Position numbers and translations under genes: made by a program
The notes under the pieces: model-generated
What the model was told of the DNA's origin: nothing
Databases searched by the model: none
Seen by the model: only the letters and a program-made list of their open reading frames with translations
Part shown: piece by piece, positions 31,151 through 40,896 of the stretch
Layout: each line of letters opens with the position of its first letter
Position numbering within the stretch: position 1 is the stretch's first letter
Assembly: GCA_963921195.1 (NCBI GenBank)
Contig: OY992539.1
Location: forward strand, 210,866,035-210,930,034
Direction of reading: 5' to 3'
DNA from: Pegoplata infirma
Taxonomy: Eukaryota; Arthropoda; Insecta; Diptera; Anthomyiidae
DNA: 64,000 nucleotides

Positions 31151-34100
31151 AACAAGTAGAATTGCAAACAGATGTTGAACCAGTTGATGAAAGCCTGAAC
31201 CGGAAAACTGAAGAAGAAAATCGTGAAAAATTTAGATTATTGAAAAGAGCCATTAGTAGGGAAAATAAATTAGAGTTAAATGTAGAGCATAGGGAAAATA
31301 TTGATAGGATGACAAGATCATACAAAGAGAGGTTAGAAAATTATAATCAGGTTAGGGATAAAATTTTTAATACAGAAGCAAAAAAGAGTAGATTTGATAA
31401 AATTTTGGAAACCAGGAACAAATTTAAAAATAAAAAGTTAGCTTTTAGGGATATAAATGAGTCCGTCCGTAGATGTTGTGCGATTTCAGATGAAAATAAT
31501 CGTGACCCAAGAGCTTATGCTCAAATAAAAATAAATGATTTTCATATCAAAGGATTATTAGATTCTGGAGCGTCAGTAAGCTTATTAGGAAAAGATTCTG
31601 AAAAGATTTTGGACCACTTAAATACAGAAATCATTCCTGTATTTTCTGAAGTAAAAACTGCAGGGGGAAGGAAACACAATGTGTTAGGTAAAATTGAAAT
31701 TTTTGTTGAATATAATAATTTAGTTAAAAAAATTGAATTTTATATTTGTCCTGATTTAACCCAAAACGCCTATTTAGGTGTAGATTTTTGGAGGAAGTTT
31801 GAAATTGCTCCTCAAATTTTTCCAGTAGAAGAGATTGATCCTGAAAAACTTGCTGAAGATTTTCCGCTAAATCTAAGTGAAGTCAAACAACATACATTAA
31901 CTGAAGAACAACAAAAAGAGCTTGAAGATGTCAAAAACTTATTTCGAACATATGAAAAACATGGACTTGGAAAAACGGATCTGGAAATGCACAAAATCGA
32001 ATTGGTTGAAGGAGCTACTTCTGTTAAAGACAGACATTACCCAGTGTCACCTGCGGTTCAAGAGCTGATATATGCTGAGGTAGACGAAATGATAAGACTC
32101 GGTGTAATTGAAGAAAGCCATAGTCCTTGGAGTAGCCGGTGTACATTAGTACGAAAGCCTGGTAAAAACCGTCTTTGCTTGGACGCCCGAAAACTGAATG
32201 AAAGAACTGTAAAGGATGCATATCCTATACAGAACATTGAAGGGATTTTAAGCAGACTGGATGAAACGCACTATATCAGCAGTGTGGACTTGAAATTTGC
32301 ATTCTGGCAGATACAACTAGAAGAAAAATCTCGAGCCTACACAGCCTTTACCATCCCCGGCAGACCTTTGTACCAATATGTTGTAATGCCATTCGGTCTA
32401 TGCAATGCGGCACAAAGGCTGTGTAGGCTGATGGACAAAGTGATTCCAGAAGAATTGAAAACGAATGTCTTTGTCTATCTAGACGATCTGCTTGTCATCT
32501 CAGCGGATTTCCAAAGTCATATGGAACTATTAAAAAAGGTCGCAGAATGTTTAAATAAAGCCAACTTAACTATAGGGCTAAAAAAATCCAGTTTTTGTTT
32601 CAAAGAGCTACGTTACCTAGGATTTATTATCGGAGGAGGCTGCATGAGAACTGATCCTGATAAGGTTGAAGCTATAAAAAGGATACCATTACCCAAGTCC
32701 GTTAGAGAAGTCCGAAGTTTTCTTGGAACAGCTGGATGGTATCGGCGCTTCATCCGAAATTTTTCTTCACTGACAGCACCATTGACTGATCTTATTAAAA
32801 AAGGCACAAAATTCAAGGTAACTCAAGAGGCAATGGATAGTTTCAGCAAGCTTAAACAAGCGTTAACATCTGCCCCTGTACTTGCGCATCCGGATTTTAA
32901 GAAAAGATTTTTCGTGCAATGCGACGCGTCAGATTATGGAGTGGGGGCAGTATTGTTTCAAAAAGATGCAGAAGAAAACGAAAAACCAATTGCATTTTTT
33001 TCCCAAAAATTAAACCCAGCACAGCGAAACTACAGTGTCACCGAGAAGGAGTGTTTAGCAGCTGTTCTGGCAGTGAAACGATTTAGACCATACATCGAAT
33101 TGATGCCCTTCTCGGTGATTACTGACCATGCGAGTCTGAAATGGCTGATGTCGTTAAGGGATCTAAATGGCCGCTTGGCGAGATGGGCGCTGCAACTTCA
33201 GTCTTTTGATTTTGCTATAGAGCATCGCAAGGGTTCGGAAAATGTAGTTGCGGATACACTTTCCCGGTCTGTTGAAGAAATTGATTTGTCACCCGAAGAA
33301 ATTTTAGGTTTTGATACGGTAGAATTTTCTTCAGAAGAATATTTACAGCTTATAGAAACGGTTAACAAAAACAAAGAAAAATTGCCCGATATAAAGGTAG
33401 TAAACGGTTTGGTTTTTAAGCGAAATAATTTAGCTTCAGAAATGCAAAGTCTTGAAGAATTTCAGTGGAAATTGTGGGTTCCCAGTTCCTTGACCAATAC
33501 GTTAATAGGAGAGGCTCATGAACCGGAAAATGTTGCTCACGGAGGAATCAACAAAACGTTGCACCGAATTAGATTGAAATACTACTGGCCGAATATGATC
33601 ATCCAAGTGAAAAATTTTGTAAATAATTGTACGGTATGTAAAGAAACGAAACCAACCAATAAAAATCTAATGCCTGAAATAGGGAAGGAGGTGAAAACAG
33701 ATAGACCGTTCCAGAAATTGTACATCGATTTCTTGGGGAAATATCCGCGTTCTAAAAAAGGAAACGCCTACATTTTTATCGTTGTAGATCATTTCACCAA
33801 ATTCGTTTTCTTAAAGGCTATGAAGGATGCTGTAGCTACTCAAGTGGTTAAGTTTTTGACAGAACAAGTTTTTCATGAGTTTGGTGTTCCCGAAATAATA
33901 CATTCGGATAATGGGAAGCAGTTTGTTTCAAAGGAGTTCGGTAAAATGATAACAGATTATAAAATTTTTCATATGAGAACTGCTGTTCACGCTCCACAGT
34001 CAAACGCATCGGAGAGAGTGAATCAGAGTGTTCTGGCTGCCATCCGAGCATATATGAAAGACGATCATAGGGAGTGGGATATCCACTTGCCCTCTATTGA

Positions 34101-34542
34101 AATAGCTTTGCGTACTGCGATCCATACAGCAACAGGAATAAGTCCATTTTTTGCTTTATATGGTCAAAATATGTTTACGTGCGGTTCCGATTATAAATTG
34201 GCGAGACAATTGAAAGCACTAGATGACAATGAACTATATTTAGAAAGAACAGACAGTATCAGGGTAATGCGGGAAAAGCTAAAGGAAAATAGGCACAGTG
34301 CGTACGAAAAAAGTGCACTACGATATAATCGGGGAGCTAGATTGGTTAGATTTATACCTGGACAGGAGGTCTTTAAAAGAAATTTTATACTTAGCGACTT
34401 CAAAAACAACATCAACTCTAAATTTTGTAAAAAGTTTACAAAATGCAGAATTTTTAGAGTTATTGGCAATAATATGTACGAACTGGAAACATTGGCTGGT
34501 AAACCTTTAGGCATATACCATGCCAAAGACATTAAACAATAG
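31036..34542 (+). CDS. pol: Pol polyprotein: protease, RT, RNase H, integrase
   Basis: An open frame of 1,168 codons, -1 relative to gag, probably made as a Gag-Pol fusion by frameshifting at 31081 and not from its own ATG. Aspartic protease: LLDSGASVSLLG at about 174-185. Reverse transcriptase: the catalytic YLDD at 481-484, with LCLDARKLN and SVDLKFAFWQI upstream. RNase H: CDAS near 629, then TEKECLAAV and TDHASLKWL. Integrase: HHCC zinc finger starting HGGINKTLHRI near 835 and ending CTVC; catalytic triad in YIDFLG, HSDNGKQF and NASERVNQS. The C-terminus has a PGQEVFKRNF segment as in some fly Gypsy groups. All motifs are intact, so it may be active. Clade (possibly mdg3/micropia-like) is a guess. 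Confidence 0.95.
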   Translation: MWKAGRNDTNLSQMFGKQLKGCDETGGVTLHTGSSRAIKQVELQTDVEPVDESLNRKTEEENREKFRLLKRAISRENKLELNVEHRENIDRMTRSYKERLENYNQVRDKIFNTEAKKSRFDKILETRNKFKNKKLAFRDINESVRRCCAISDENNRDPRAYAQIKINDFHIKGLLDSGASVSLLGKDSEKILDHLNTEIIPVFSEVKTAGGRKHNVLGKIEIFVEYNNLVKKIEFYICPDLTQNAYLGVDFWRKFEIAPQIFPVEEIDPEKLAEDFPLNLSEVKQHTLTEEQQKELEDVKNLFRTYEKHGLGKTDLEMHKIELVEGATSVKDRHYPVSPAVQELIYAEVDEMIRLGVIEESHSPWSSRCTLVRKPGKNRLCLDARKLNERTVKDAYPIQNIEGILSRLDETHYISSVDLKFAFWQIQLEEKSRAYTAFTIPGRPLYQYVVMPFGLCNAAQRLCRLMDKVIPEELKTNVFVYLDDLLVISADFQSHMELLKKVAECLNKANLTIGLKKSSFCFKELRYLGFIIGGGCMRTDPDKVEAIKRIPLPKSVREVRSFLGTAGWYRRFIRNFSSLTAPLTDLIKKGTKFKVTQEAMDSFSKLKQALTSAPVLAHPDFKKRFFVQCDASDYGVGAVLFQKDAEENEKPIAFFSQKLNPAQRNYSVTEKECLAAVLAVKRFRPYIELMPFSVITDHASLKWLMSLRDLNGRLARWALQLQSFDFAIEHRKGSENVVADTLSRSVEEIDLSPEEILGFDTVEFSSEEYLQLIETVNKNKEKLPDIKVVNGLVFKRNNLASEMQSLEEFQWKLWVPSSLTNTLIGEAHEPENVAHGGINKTLHRIRLKYYWPNMIIQVKNFVNNCTVCKETKPTNKNLMPEIGKEVKTDRPFQKLYIDFLGKYPRSKKGNAYIFIVVDHFTKFVFLKAMKDAVATQVVKFLTEQVFHEFGVPEIIHSDNGKQFVSKEFGKMITDYKIFHMRTAVHAPQSNASERVNQSVLAAIRAYMKDDHREWDIHLPSIEIALRTAIHTATGISPFFALYGQNMFTCGSDYKLARQLKALDDNELYLERTDSIRVMREKLKENRHSAYEKSALRYNRGARLVRFIPGQEVFKRNFILSDFKNNINSKFCKKFTKCRIFRVIGNNMYELETLAGKPLGIYHAKDIKQ
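31081..31087 (+). promoter_or_regulatory. -1 ribosomal frameshift heptamer G GGA AAC
   Basis: In the gag frame the codons read TCG GGA AAC, so GGGAAAC is a canonical X XXY YYZ slippery site in the correct phase to shift into pol. It lies in the 115-base overlap. About 10 bases downstream GTGTG (31098-31102) can pair with CACAC (31126-31130) around an inner GGAG/CTCC stem, a plausible stimulatory hairpin. Confidence 0.75.
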
Positions 34543-35307
34543 GTAAAATGAGAGATAGGTGCAATATGGGGCAGGGGAAAGACGTGCAATTAAAAGTATA
34601 TTATTTATTTGCTTAAGGCATACCACGATAACACTTTTGTGCAATAGTAGTTTTTAGAAAATAAATTTATTCTAATCGTCCGATTTTTTTAGTTTGTTTT
34701 ATGTACCCTAATTTTATACCTATACACTAGTACCCTATTATTCTGTCTTATGTTTTTGTGGAGATTATTTTCGTACCTGAAAATATTGTTTTTGTTTTGC
34801 CCAGGGAAATTTTGCAATATGAATTCACCTAATAATGATACCATCAACAAGTACATGCGTTTATCCAATTTTTGTTTATTGCCATCGTATTTCTAATTCG
34901 AAAATTTTTGATTTAGTATAATACCAAAAGCTACCAATTCTGTGATATTTTTTTTTTTGTGATGTCCAAAATTTTTAATGTGTCCAATCCGTACCTGAGA
35001 ATATAAAAAGTTTAAACAAAGTAAAATTCCTTATATTAAATTTTTCAAATTACTTCCCTGATATTTCTTCGATGATTCATTGTTTATTTCTGCAAGTGTT
35101 GAGTTAACAATTTTATATGTAGGTTTATAATGCCCGGCTAACTCTTGATATTTTATTTTGAGTGGGTGTAGCCTACGTTGGGCGCTGGAGTAAAATTACT
35201 CTTTTTTCAAATCGAACGACTATTGGCAATTTTGACTTCTATTTCATTTTATGATAGTCACCCATCACACTGCCTTTTCTACGCTAGACCTTGAAACGGC
35301 AGAGTTT
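34543..35307 (+). other. Gypsy 3' untranslated internal region
   Basis: Non-coding internal region between pol and the 3' LTR. A purine-rich tract GGGGCAGGGGAAAGA at about 34569 follows pol closely, but the bases directly before the LTR (GAAACGGCAGAGTTT) are only weakly purine-rich, so the plus-strand primer tract is uncertain. No env-like frame. Confidence 0.5.
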
Positions 35308-38300
35308 TGTTGTGGGTGTGATCATGAAAGGGGTGGTTGTTGTAATTTTAAATTATGGCCGCTGTTCTAAAAAAAGTAATTCACATAAAAAATGTGAAAA
35401 TGAAAATTTTCGAATTTTTTTGGTGTTCTAGATTTCACATCCGAATTTCTTTTTCGTTTTGTTTCACATAAATAAAATTTGGTGAAAGTAAAACGAATGC
35501 ACTATTTTCCTTATAATTTTTTAAATTTTAATTATTCGATTTTAACTTCGAATAAAAACATGATCAACAAAACACTTAACTTGATTTCATGTGATTCGGA
35601 AATTTTCATGTGAATTGAAAAGTTGTGAAAGACAGAACAGAGGCCTATGTTTAATTTAACGCTCATTTTTAAATTTCAAATTAATCATGTGTACGAATGC
35701 ATTTTTTTTATACCGATAGCAATTGAAAACCAATACTTTTATTCTGCAATACCAAAATAATTTTTGAAACCAATACCGATACCAATACTTTTATAGTTCC
35801 GATATCCATCCTTGTTTCAAGTAAAATCACCATTCTCTTTTAATTGTCCGAAATAATATAAAAATTATTTTTGCTTTTAGTTGTCCTTAAATGGAGGTTT
35901 ATTTTTTTTCGAAATTGTTTCTGGTAATAATTGATTCCAATATTTTGAAAAAACGCACCCATTGTGACAAAGTATTGTGGTATTTTATATATGTGGTTTT
36001 ACCATTTAAATTTTTACCGAATTTGTAGAAAACACACTTATTGTTTTTTTTTTGTATCTGCCATAATAGCAAAGTGGTATACTGTTATATATTCTAGTTG
36101 AAGTATAGTGGCATAAAAAAAAAAAAATATGGGAATCGTATGGTTGTTGTTGTTGTTTTTTGGTGGCAGAATTATATTGGCAATATGGTGGTGGTTTTTT
36201 TTTAACAGGATGATTGGTGATCGGAGATAAATGTTTCTATGACCCAGGGTCCAGGGAAGCCTAAAAATGGAAGCAATTGGGTTGTTTTGAAATCTCATGA
36301 AATTTATCCGTACCAGGGTGAAGTTTCATGTCTCCTTTGTGGAATTTCATTTTTTTTATTTTGCATCATGGGCATGTGTTTTTTTTTGTTGTCGCTGCTG
36401 TTATTGTGGCATACAAACTTACGGCAGGAAAAATTTATATTTATTTTCTTTTTCCTGTATTTAATTTCGTGGTTTTTAATAAATTGCGTTAATAATTTGC
36501 TTTAATAATTTAATTTGCCTTTTGTATTTGTAGAATTGATAAAAGAAATATGTCTGTCCTCGTCCGTAGAAAATAAATGTCTAATGTGATTGTCAAGATC
36601 TGTCAAAATGTGAATTTTTTTTACAGGGTTGTTATTAGTTTTTTTTGGGGTTGCCGGAAAACCGCAAAGGGTAAGATTTGTATTAGTCAAGGGAAGGGGG
36701 GGAGACATTTAACATAAATTGAGATGTTCGAAATTAAAATTTTCTCTTTAAAAAATGGCGGTTATATTTAAACTCGATATGTTGAAGGCAAAGTAGGGGA
36801 ACGAAGTATTATCGCGCGATGCAGGTTAATATATAGGGATGCAGTTATTTTTTTTTTTGCATGCAATTTTGTTAGTGCCTAATTCTGTTAGGATAGCGTT
36901 TGTTAAAAACATAGTTTGTCTTTTGGGTTTTATAAAATTTTTGTTCAAAAGTAAAGTGACCAACGAGCGGAAAGGATCTTAAGCGGTGTTTCCATAAAAT
37001 TTGATTGTTTTTTTTTAAAGTAAAAAATTTTTAATTAAATTTCTTGTAAAGTATAAGAAAATTTTAAATATAAAGTTTTAAATAAAAAGTGAACGTGATT
37101 TAAAGAAATACTCCAAAGGACACCGAGGATATAGAGGAGGAAATATAGGGATTTTTTTTTTTTGGCCAGAATCCAGGAGGATCCAGGATTAATTTTGAAT
37201 ATTTAAGCATAGCCTTTTATGTGTAAACCGTAAGTTTTTTTTTATTAGACAAAATGGAGAAAGACAAAACTCTAAAGTCCATACGGGTCATAATTTTTTT
37301 TATATAGTGTGGTCGAAAACAAGAAGAAGACAAATTAATGGTGAGGGAGTCTATGTCCTGGAAAACTGTTTGGCCACAGGATCACTCTTATATAAAAGGT
37401 AACGGAAATTTTTAAATAATTATTGGGTGTTCTCTTGTGATCCGGCAAGTCGGCCGAAGAAATTATCCAAGTGGTAACACCAATTTCAAATTGTGGATTT
37501 TGAGAGGAAGGGAGATACTTCTAGTGTACCAAAAATATAGTTGGTCATTTTGCTTTATAAATTTTCAATTTTTTTTTTTTTTTGTTTTATGTATGTGTCA
37601 ATAGTCTATAGGACAGTTTTTTATGTATAACAGTTATACCAGTCCCATAACTGATCCAAAAATTTATCCGAGTGACAAACACAAATTAATATAACAGTTT
37701 AATTGAAAGAGGCATATTATAACTATTTATAGCAAAAATCAAGTTATCTAAATGAACGAATTCTTCAAATATTACACAATTTTTTTTATGTTAGTGGCAG
37801 TATTAGGGTTTTTTATCTATAATTTTTAATCAGTTTTGTAAGGAGGATCTAATTGAAAGAATTTTAAATTTTGAATTGCAAAAAAAAGGCAAATATTCAG
37901 TTGCCTCCAAATAAGGTATCCTTCAGAGAGCTCTTTTAGGGAAATTAAATCGTTTTAAAAAAAATGCTTATTTGTAAAGCAATTATGGAAATTTAGTTCG
38001 GTCCTTTTTGTTAGTTTTTTTTATGTTAAATGTAAAATTTAGTGTTTAGTTTTTTTTATATATATTTTAATTTTTTTTTTTTTTTGCAATTGTGATGCAA
38101 TTTTAATAATTTAATTTTTTTTACTTGAACGGTTGTAATCAGTTTTACTTTTATACCAGTAAAAGTAATACTTGATACTGCTGATTCAAATCCTTTTCGG
38201 GATTTGAAACTTAAACAGTTATAGTTAAACTGTATAAAAACTATTTAAATATGAAAATATAAATTTGATATTTTTTTTAATATTACAAAATTTTAATTTG

Positions 38301-39166
38301 TTTGGTTGAAAAACCGGTCGTTAAAGATAATATAGTATCGTAAAATTTAATTTTATGAAATAAGTACAAGGTACTCAAAAAAATGATTTTTTAATAATTT
38401 TATAAATCGATGATTATTTTTATGTTTAAATTAAAAAGAGAAAAAAGAGTCGTTATGAATTTTAAGTAAAAACTTAAAATAAACTAGAAAAATCTAAAAT
38501 TTTAAGAAAATTTAATAGCAAATTTTGGAATTTTGGAAACCACAATTTAAAGATATTTTTTTGATTTAATTATGTTTTTGTATTAAATACAAATTTCTTT
38601 TAAATTATTTTTTTTATGCCACTAATGATTTTTTTTTGTTTTTAACTAAAATACGAATTTTAAAGAAAAATGTCACAATTTAAATGAAAAACCACTTTAG
38701 TAATAAGTTTTATTTTATGTCTATATTTAATTTTTGTTTAATAAATAATGTTTTGAATTGAATTTGAAATATGTGTTGCTAAATTTGTTGAGGGAATTTC
38801 AGGTGCAATGGTGAAAAATGGGTAAAAGTTAAATGGTAAGTTGTTGGTGAATACGAAAAAGGGGTCATTAAATGAAGAATAATTATTATGACATCGGTTT
38901 TGGGTGGGCTACGTATGTGGGAGTAACATCTGTCCCATAGTAAATGCGCGTTTTCTTATGGTGGTCGTTTTGTGTGTTTTGATTTGAGTTTTGATTTGAG
39001 TTTTGAAATTTTAGTATGTTTAGTTTTCAGTTATTTTTGTACATTGACATTTATGTTGATGTTTTATTGTTTAACCCTCGGTTTATGATGCGGGTTGGAA
39101 ATCCACACCAGTGCAGAGCTAGCTAGGTAGCAACATAGACCTGATAATGTAAGGGGATACGGAACA
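35308..39166 (+). repeat. 3' LTR (3,859 bp, carrying an insertion)
   Basis: A direct repeat of the 5' LTR with a 289-bp insertion plus 3-bp duplication at 35357, an A for T at 37710 (5' counterpart 27206), one extra A near 38189, and a 12-bp tandem duplication near 38993. The target-copy AATT follows at 39167. Confidence 0.95.
35357..35645. mobile_element. 289-bp MITE inside the 3' LTR
   Basis: The ends GGCCGCTGTTCT and the inverse of GGCCTCTGTTCT match at 11 of 12 bases, with ATTCACAT repeated subterminally in inverted orientation. TAT is duplicated at 35354-35356 and 35646-35648. The 5' LTR gives the empty site. It must have landed after the retrotransposon integrated. GGCC ends with a 3-bp target are reminiscent of PIF/Harbinger, but TAT is not the usual TTA/TAA. 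Confidence 0.85.
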
Positions 39167-39170
39167 AATT

Positions 39171-39342
39171 TTGTGTCAAAAAATGGCAAAAGTATAGTTT
39201 ATGGAGCACATAAAAATTAAAACAAAAAATGTGCCACCCGCTTAAGAACAAAACGAAATTAAATTTTAGGGGACTGGTGAGTTGTGTTTTTAAAAAATAA
39301 TATTTTGAAGGGGGAGGGTGGCATTTTTTTTTTTGAGTGCCC
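39171..39342. other. TA-target element interior, right of Gypsy
   Basis: Continues the sequence left of the retrotransposon. It carries GGGGGAGGGTGGCA and phrases like TGTGCCACCCGC. The 76-codon minus frame crosses this stretch and is not convincing. Confidence 0.3.
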
Positions 39343-39350
39343 CTTAAAAT

Positions 39351-39616
39351 CAATGGGTATGCAAGTCGTAAAAGTTATGAAGTTGTTCACTTGGCTTTTT
39401 TGTGGGCTCAAAAATTGGACCAACATTTTCCATTTGTATACAAAATTTTACTAATACTATCTCATATTTTAATTGGAATAATGTCAGAATCTAACAAGAA
39501 TCACTAATACTGTCGCAGTTTAGAGCTTTTTGAGACAAAAAATTTTGGTCCGAGATTTGAGTTTTCTCCAAAAATTGAAAAAGTCTCCATTGCCATCTCT
39601 TCCTTTATACTCTTTG
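39351..39616. mobile_element. 266-bp hAT-type MITE, copy 2
   Basis: Identical by eye to copy 1 at 24632, flanked by its own 8-bp CTTAAAAT (39343-39350, 39617-39624). Two identical copies with different targets imply recent mobilisation by a hAT transposase encoded elsewhere. Confidence 0.9.
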
Positions 39617-39691
39617 CTTAAAATACACTTTAGCCAAGAAAACCATAAAAGAATGTGAAAGTGTATTTTTTCTACCATGGTGTGTCACGTA

Positions 39692-39782
39692 TAATCGTCA
39701 CTGAAATTTTATTTAATTTACGTGATTGTAGTTTACATAAATGTATACTACAATCACGTTAAATAAATTTCAGTGACGATTA
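39692..39782. repeat. 91-bp near-perfect hairpin
   Basis: Arms starting TAATCGTCACTGAAAT and ending ATTTCAGTGACGATTA, with ACGTGATTGTAGT/ACTACAATCACGT inside, separated by a few bases. It could be a micro-MITE; no target duplication was resolved. Confidence 0.7.
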
Positions 39783-40716
39783 CACATGACTCACCAAAAA
39801 TTGTTTATTATTAATGTTGTTCCACATATAATCAATGAACACTTTCATTCATATAATGAAAAACTTCATAAAACGTTTTGAATAAGTTCTACGAACATTT
39901 GCATTATTTCAATGTAAGTTTTCATTGAAAGGAACTTTAATGAAACTCGTTTCATTGATCAAATGAAACATGTCTTCGGTTGAAAACGTGAGTCGTTTTT
40001 CATTAAGTTTATGTCAATTTTCATTATTTTCACGAAGCTTTTTTTTTCAGTGTAGACAAAAGTTATTGAAAGAAAGAATCTGAGAATTTTGACTAATAAT
40101 CATCAACTTTTGCAATCATCAGAACTTTTTCTTAAAAAAAAAATCCTAGTAATCTAATGATTTTACTATAAGAAAAACATGAAAAATCTTAGATTTTCAA
40201 AACATATCTAGGAGTTCTAAATTTCCGAAAAATCTACAGAATCAAAATTTAAAAAAAAAAATTAATTTTTAACCGCTTTCGCATTCGTTGCTAGGACACC
40301 TAGACGCATGTTAAAGGGAACGCTTCAGGAATAGGTCTAGATTTTTCTATTAAAAAGAAATACCAAAAAATTAAAAAAAATCTAGGGGGGCTTTAGCCCC
40401 CCCCAGAAATGTTGGCTTCCTACGCCAATGTTCATAACTTTAGAACCCCTGAACCGATATCGCTCAAATGCAATACCAAACTTCTCGGGAGAACTTCCAA
40501 TAAATATGTTAAGTTTCAGTCATCTCTGTGCAATATTTTGTCCGCGACAGCATTTTCCACAGACAGACAGACGGACATCGCTAGAATGTCTTAAAATCGA
40601 TCGGGCATCATGAATAAATATACTTTATGGGGTCCCAGATCGATATTTCGATGAGTTACAAACGGAATGACAAACTTATATATACCCTCTATCACTAAGT
40701 GAGGGTATAAAAAAAA

Positions 40717-40896
40717 GGAGACGTTACCCTACAGGTCCAATATTTTTTGTTTTTAGTGACCTTAAAAAGCAAATTTTCCGACACCGACGATTTTTAAATT
40801 CAAAAAAGGCAAAATTTTCTTCGCCCTTTTGTAAAATAACCAAGTGTTCTTTGTTTATATGAGGCAGTTTACATGCTGCGTTTTTCTTACACGCCG
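40717..40896. other. Diverged second copy of the block at 22800
   Basis: ACGTTACCCTACAGGTCCAA and CCTTAAAAAGCAAA match 22800-22855 approximately. It is interrupted by the reverse family A repeat that follows. Confidence 0.35.

Larger units (their letters stand above)
25096..39166 (+). mobile_element. Complete Gypsy-type LTR retrotransposon
   Basis: Two direct LTRs (25096-28649 and 35308-39166), each TG...CA, enclose a 6,658-bp internal region with gag and pol in overlapping frames. The target duplication is AATT (25092-25095, 39167-39170). Domain order protease, reverse transcriptase, RNase H, integrase places it in Gypsy (Metaviridae-like) and not Copia. There is no env frame. The LTRs of about 3.55 kb are unusually long. 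Apart from an insertion and a 12-bp duplication, I saw only one substitution and one single-base indel between them, so integration is recent. It sits inside the TA-target element. Confidence 0.95.
23755..40052. mobile_element. TA-target element (Tc1/mariner-like), interrupted
   Basis: The left end CACTGAAAAAAAAAACATTC continues GTGATATAAATGAAAC. The right end is the inverse of CACTGAAAAAAAAAGCTTCG. TA flanks both ends (23753-23754, 40053-40054). It lies inside the hAT element and holds a TAA-target MITE, two hAT MITEs and the Gypsy element. The remaining interior is rich in TTTCATT/AATGAAA phrases. No transposase frame remains. Confidence 0.7.
23243..40430. mobile_element. hAT-type element (about 3.1 kb without nested insertions)
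   Basis: The ends are CATAGGCGTAGATAGCC and the inverse of CATTGGCGTAGGAAGCC. Each continues into a TCTGGGGGGG..TTAGCCCCCCC hairpin-like block (23263-23290, 40383-40408). They are flanked by TTCATAAC at 23235-23242 and 40431-40438, and the empty site is known from family A copies 2 and 3. The 8-bp duplication fits hAT. No transposase was seen, so it is non-autonomous. Outside nested elements, its interior has degenerate phrases like the 35-bp satellite (CTATAAGAAAAACATGAAAA near 40158). Confidence 0.88.
22934..40716 (+). mobile_element. INE-1-like repeat, family A, copy 4, split by a 17.2-kb nest
   Basis: Head and body at 22934-23242 (AACAAGTAAAAAAGTT, hairpin TTCGGCCTTGCCGAA, TTACATTTTCGTTCATAAC). 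Continuation at 40439-40716 (TAGAACCCCTGAACCGATAT, CAGACAGACAGACGGACATC, CTATCACTAAGTGAGGGTAT). When the 17,188-bp insertion and one 8-bp target copy are removed, the sequence matches copies 2 and 3 without a gap. It is the oldest layer of the nest. Confidence 0.85.

Noticed and set aside
30203..34589. Short frames on the minus strand and in other phases within the Gypsy element
   Set aside because: They are shadows of gag and pol with no independent motif.
34543..35307. Possible env gene after pol
   Set aside because: No open frame of useful length and no signal peptide or membrane segment was found, so the element is env-less.
23243..40430. Polinton or other giant transposon spanning 17 kb
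   Set aside because: The length comes from nested insertions; no polymerase, integrase or capsid genes belong to the outer layer, and the 8-bp target fits hAT.
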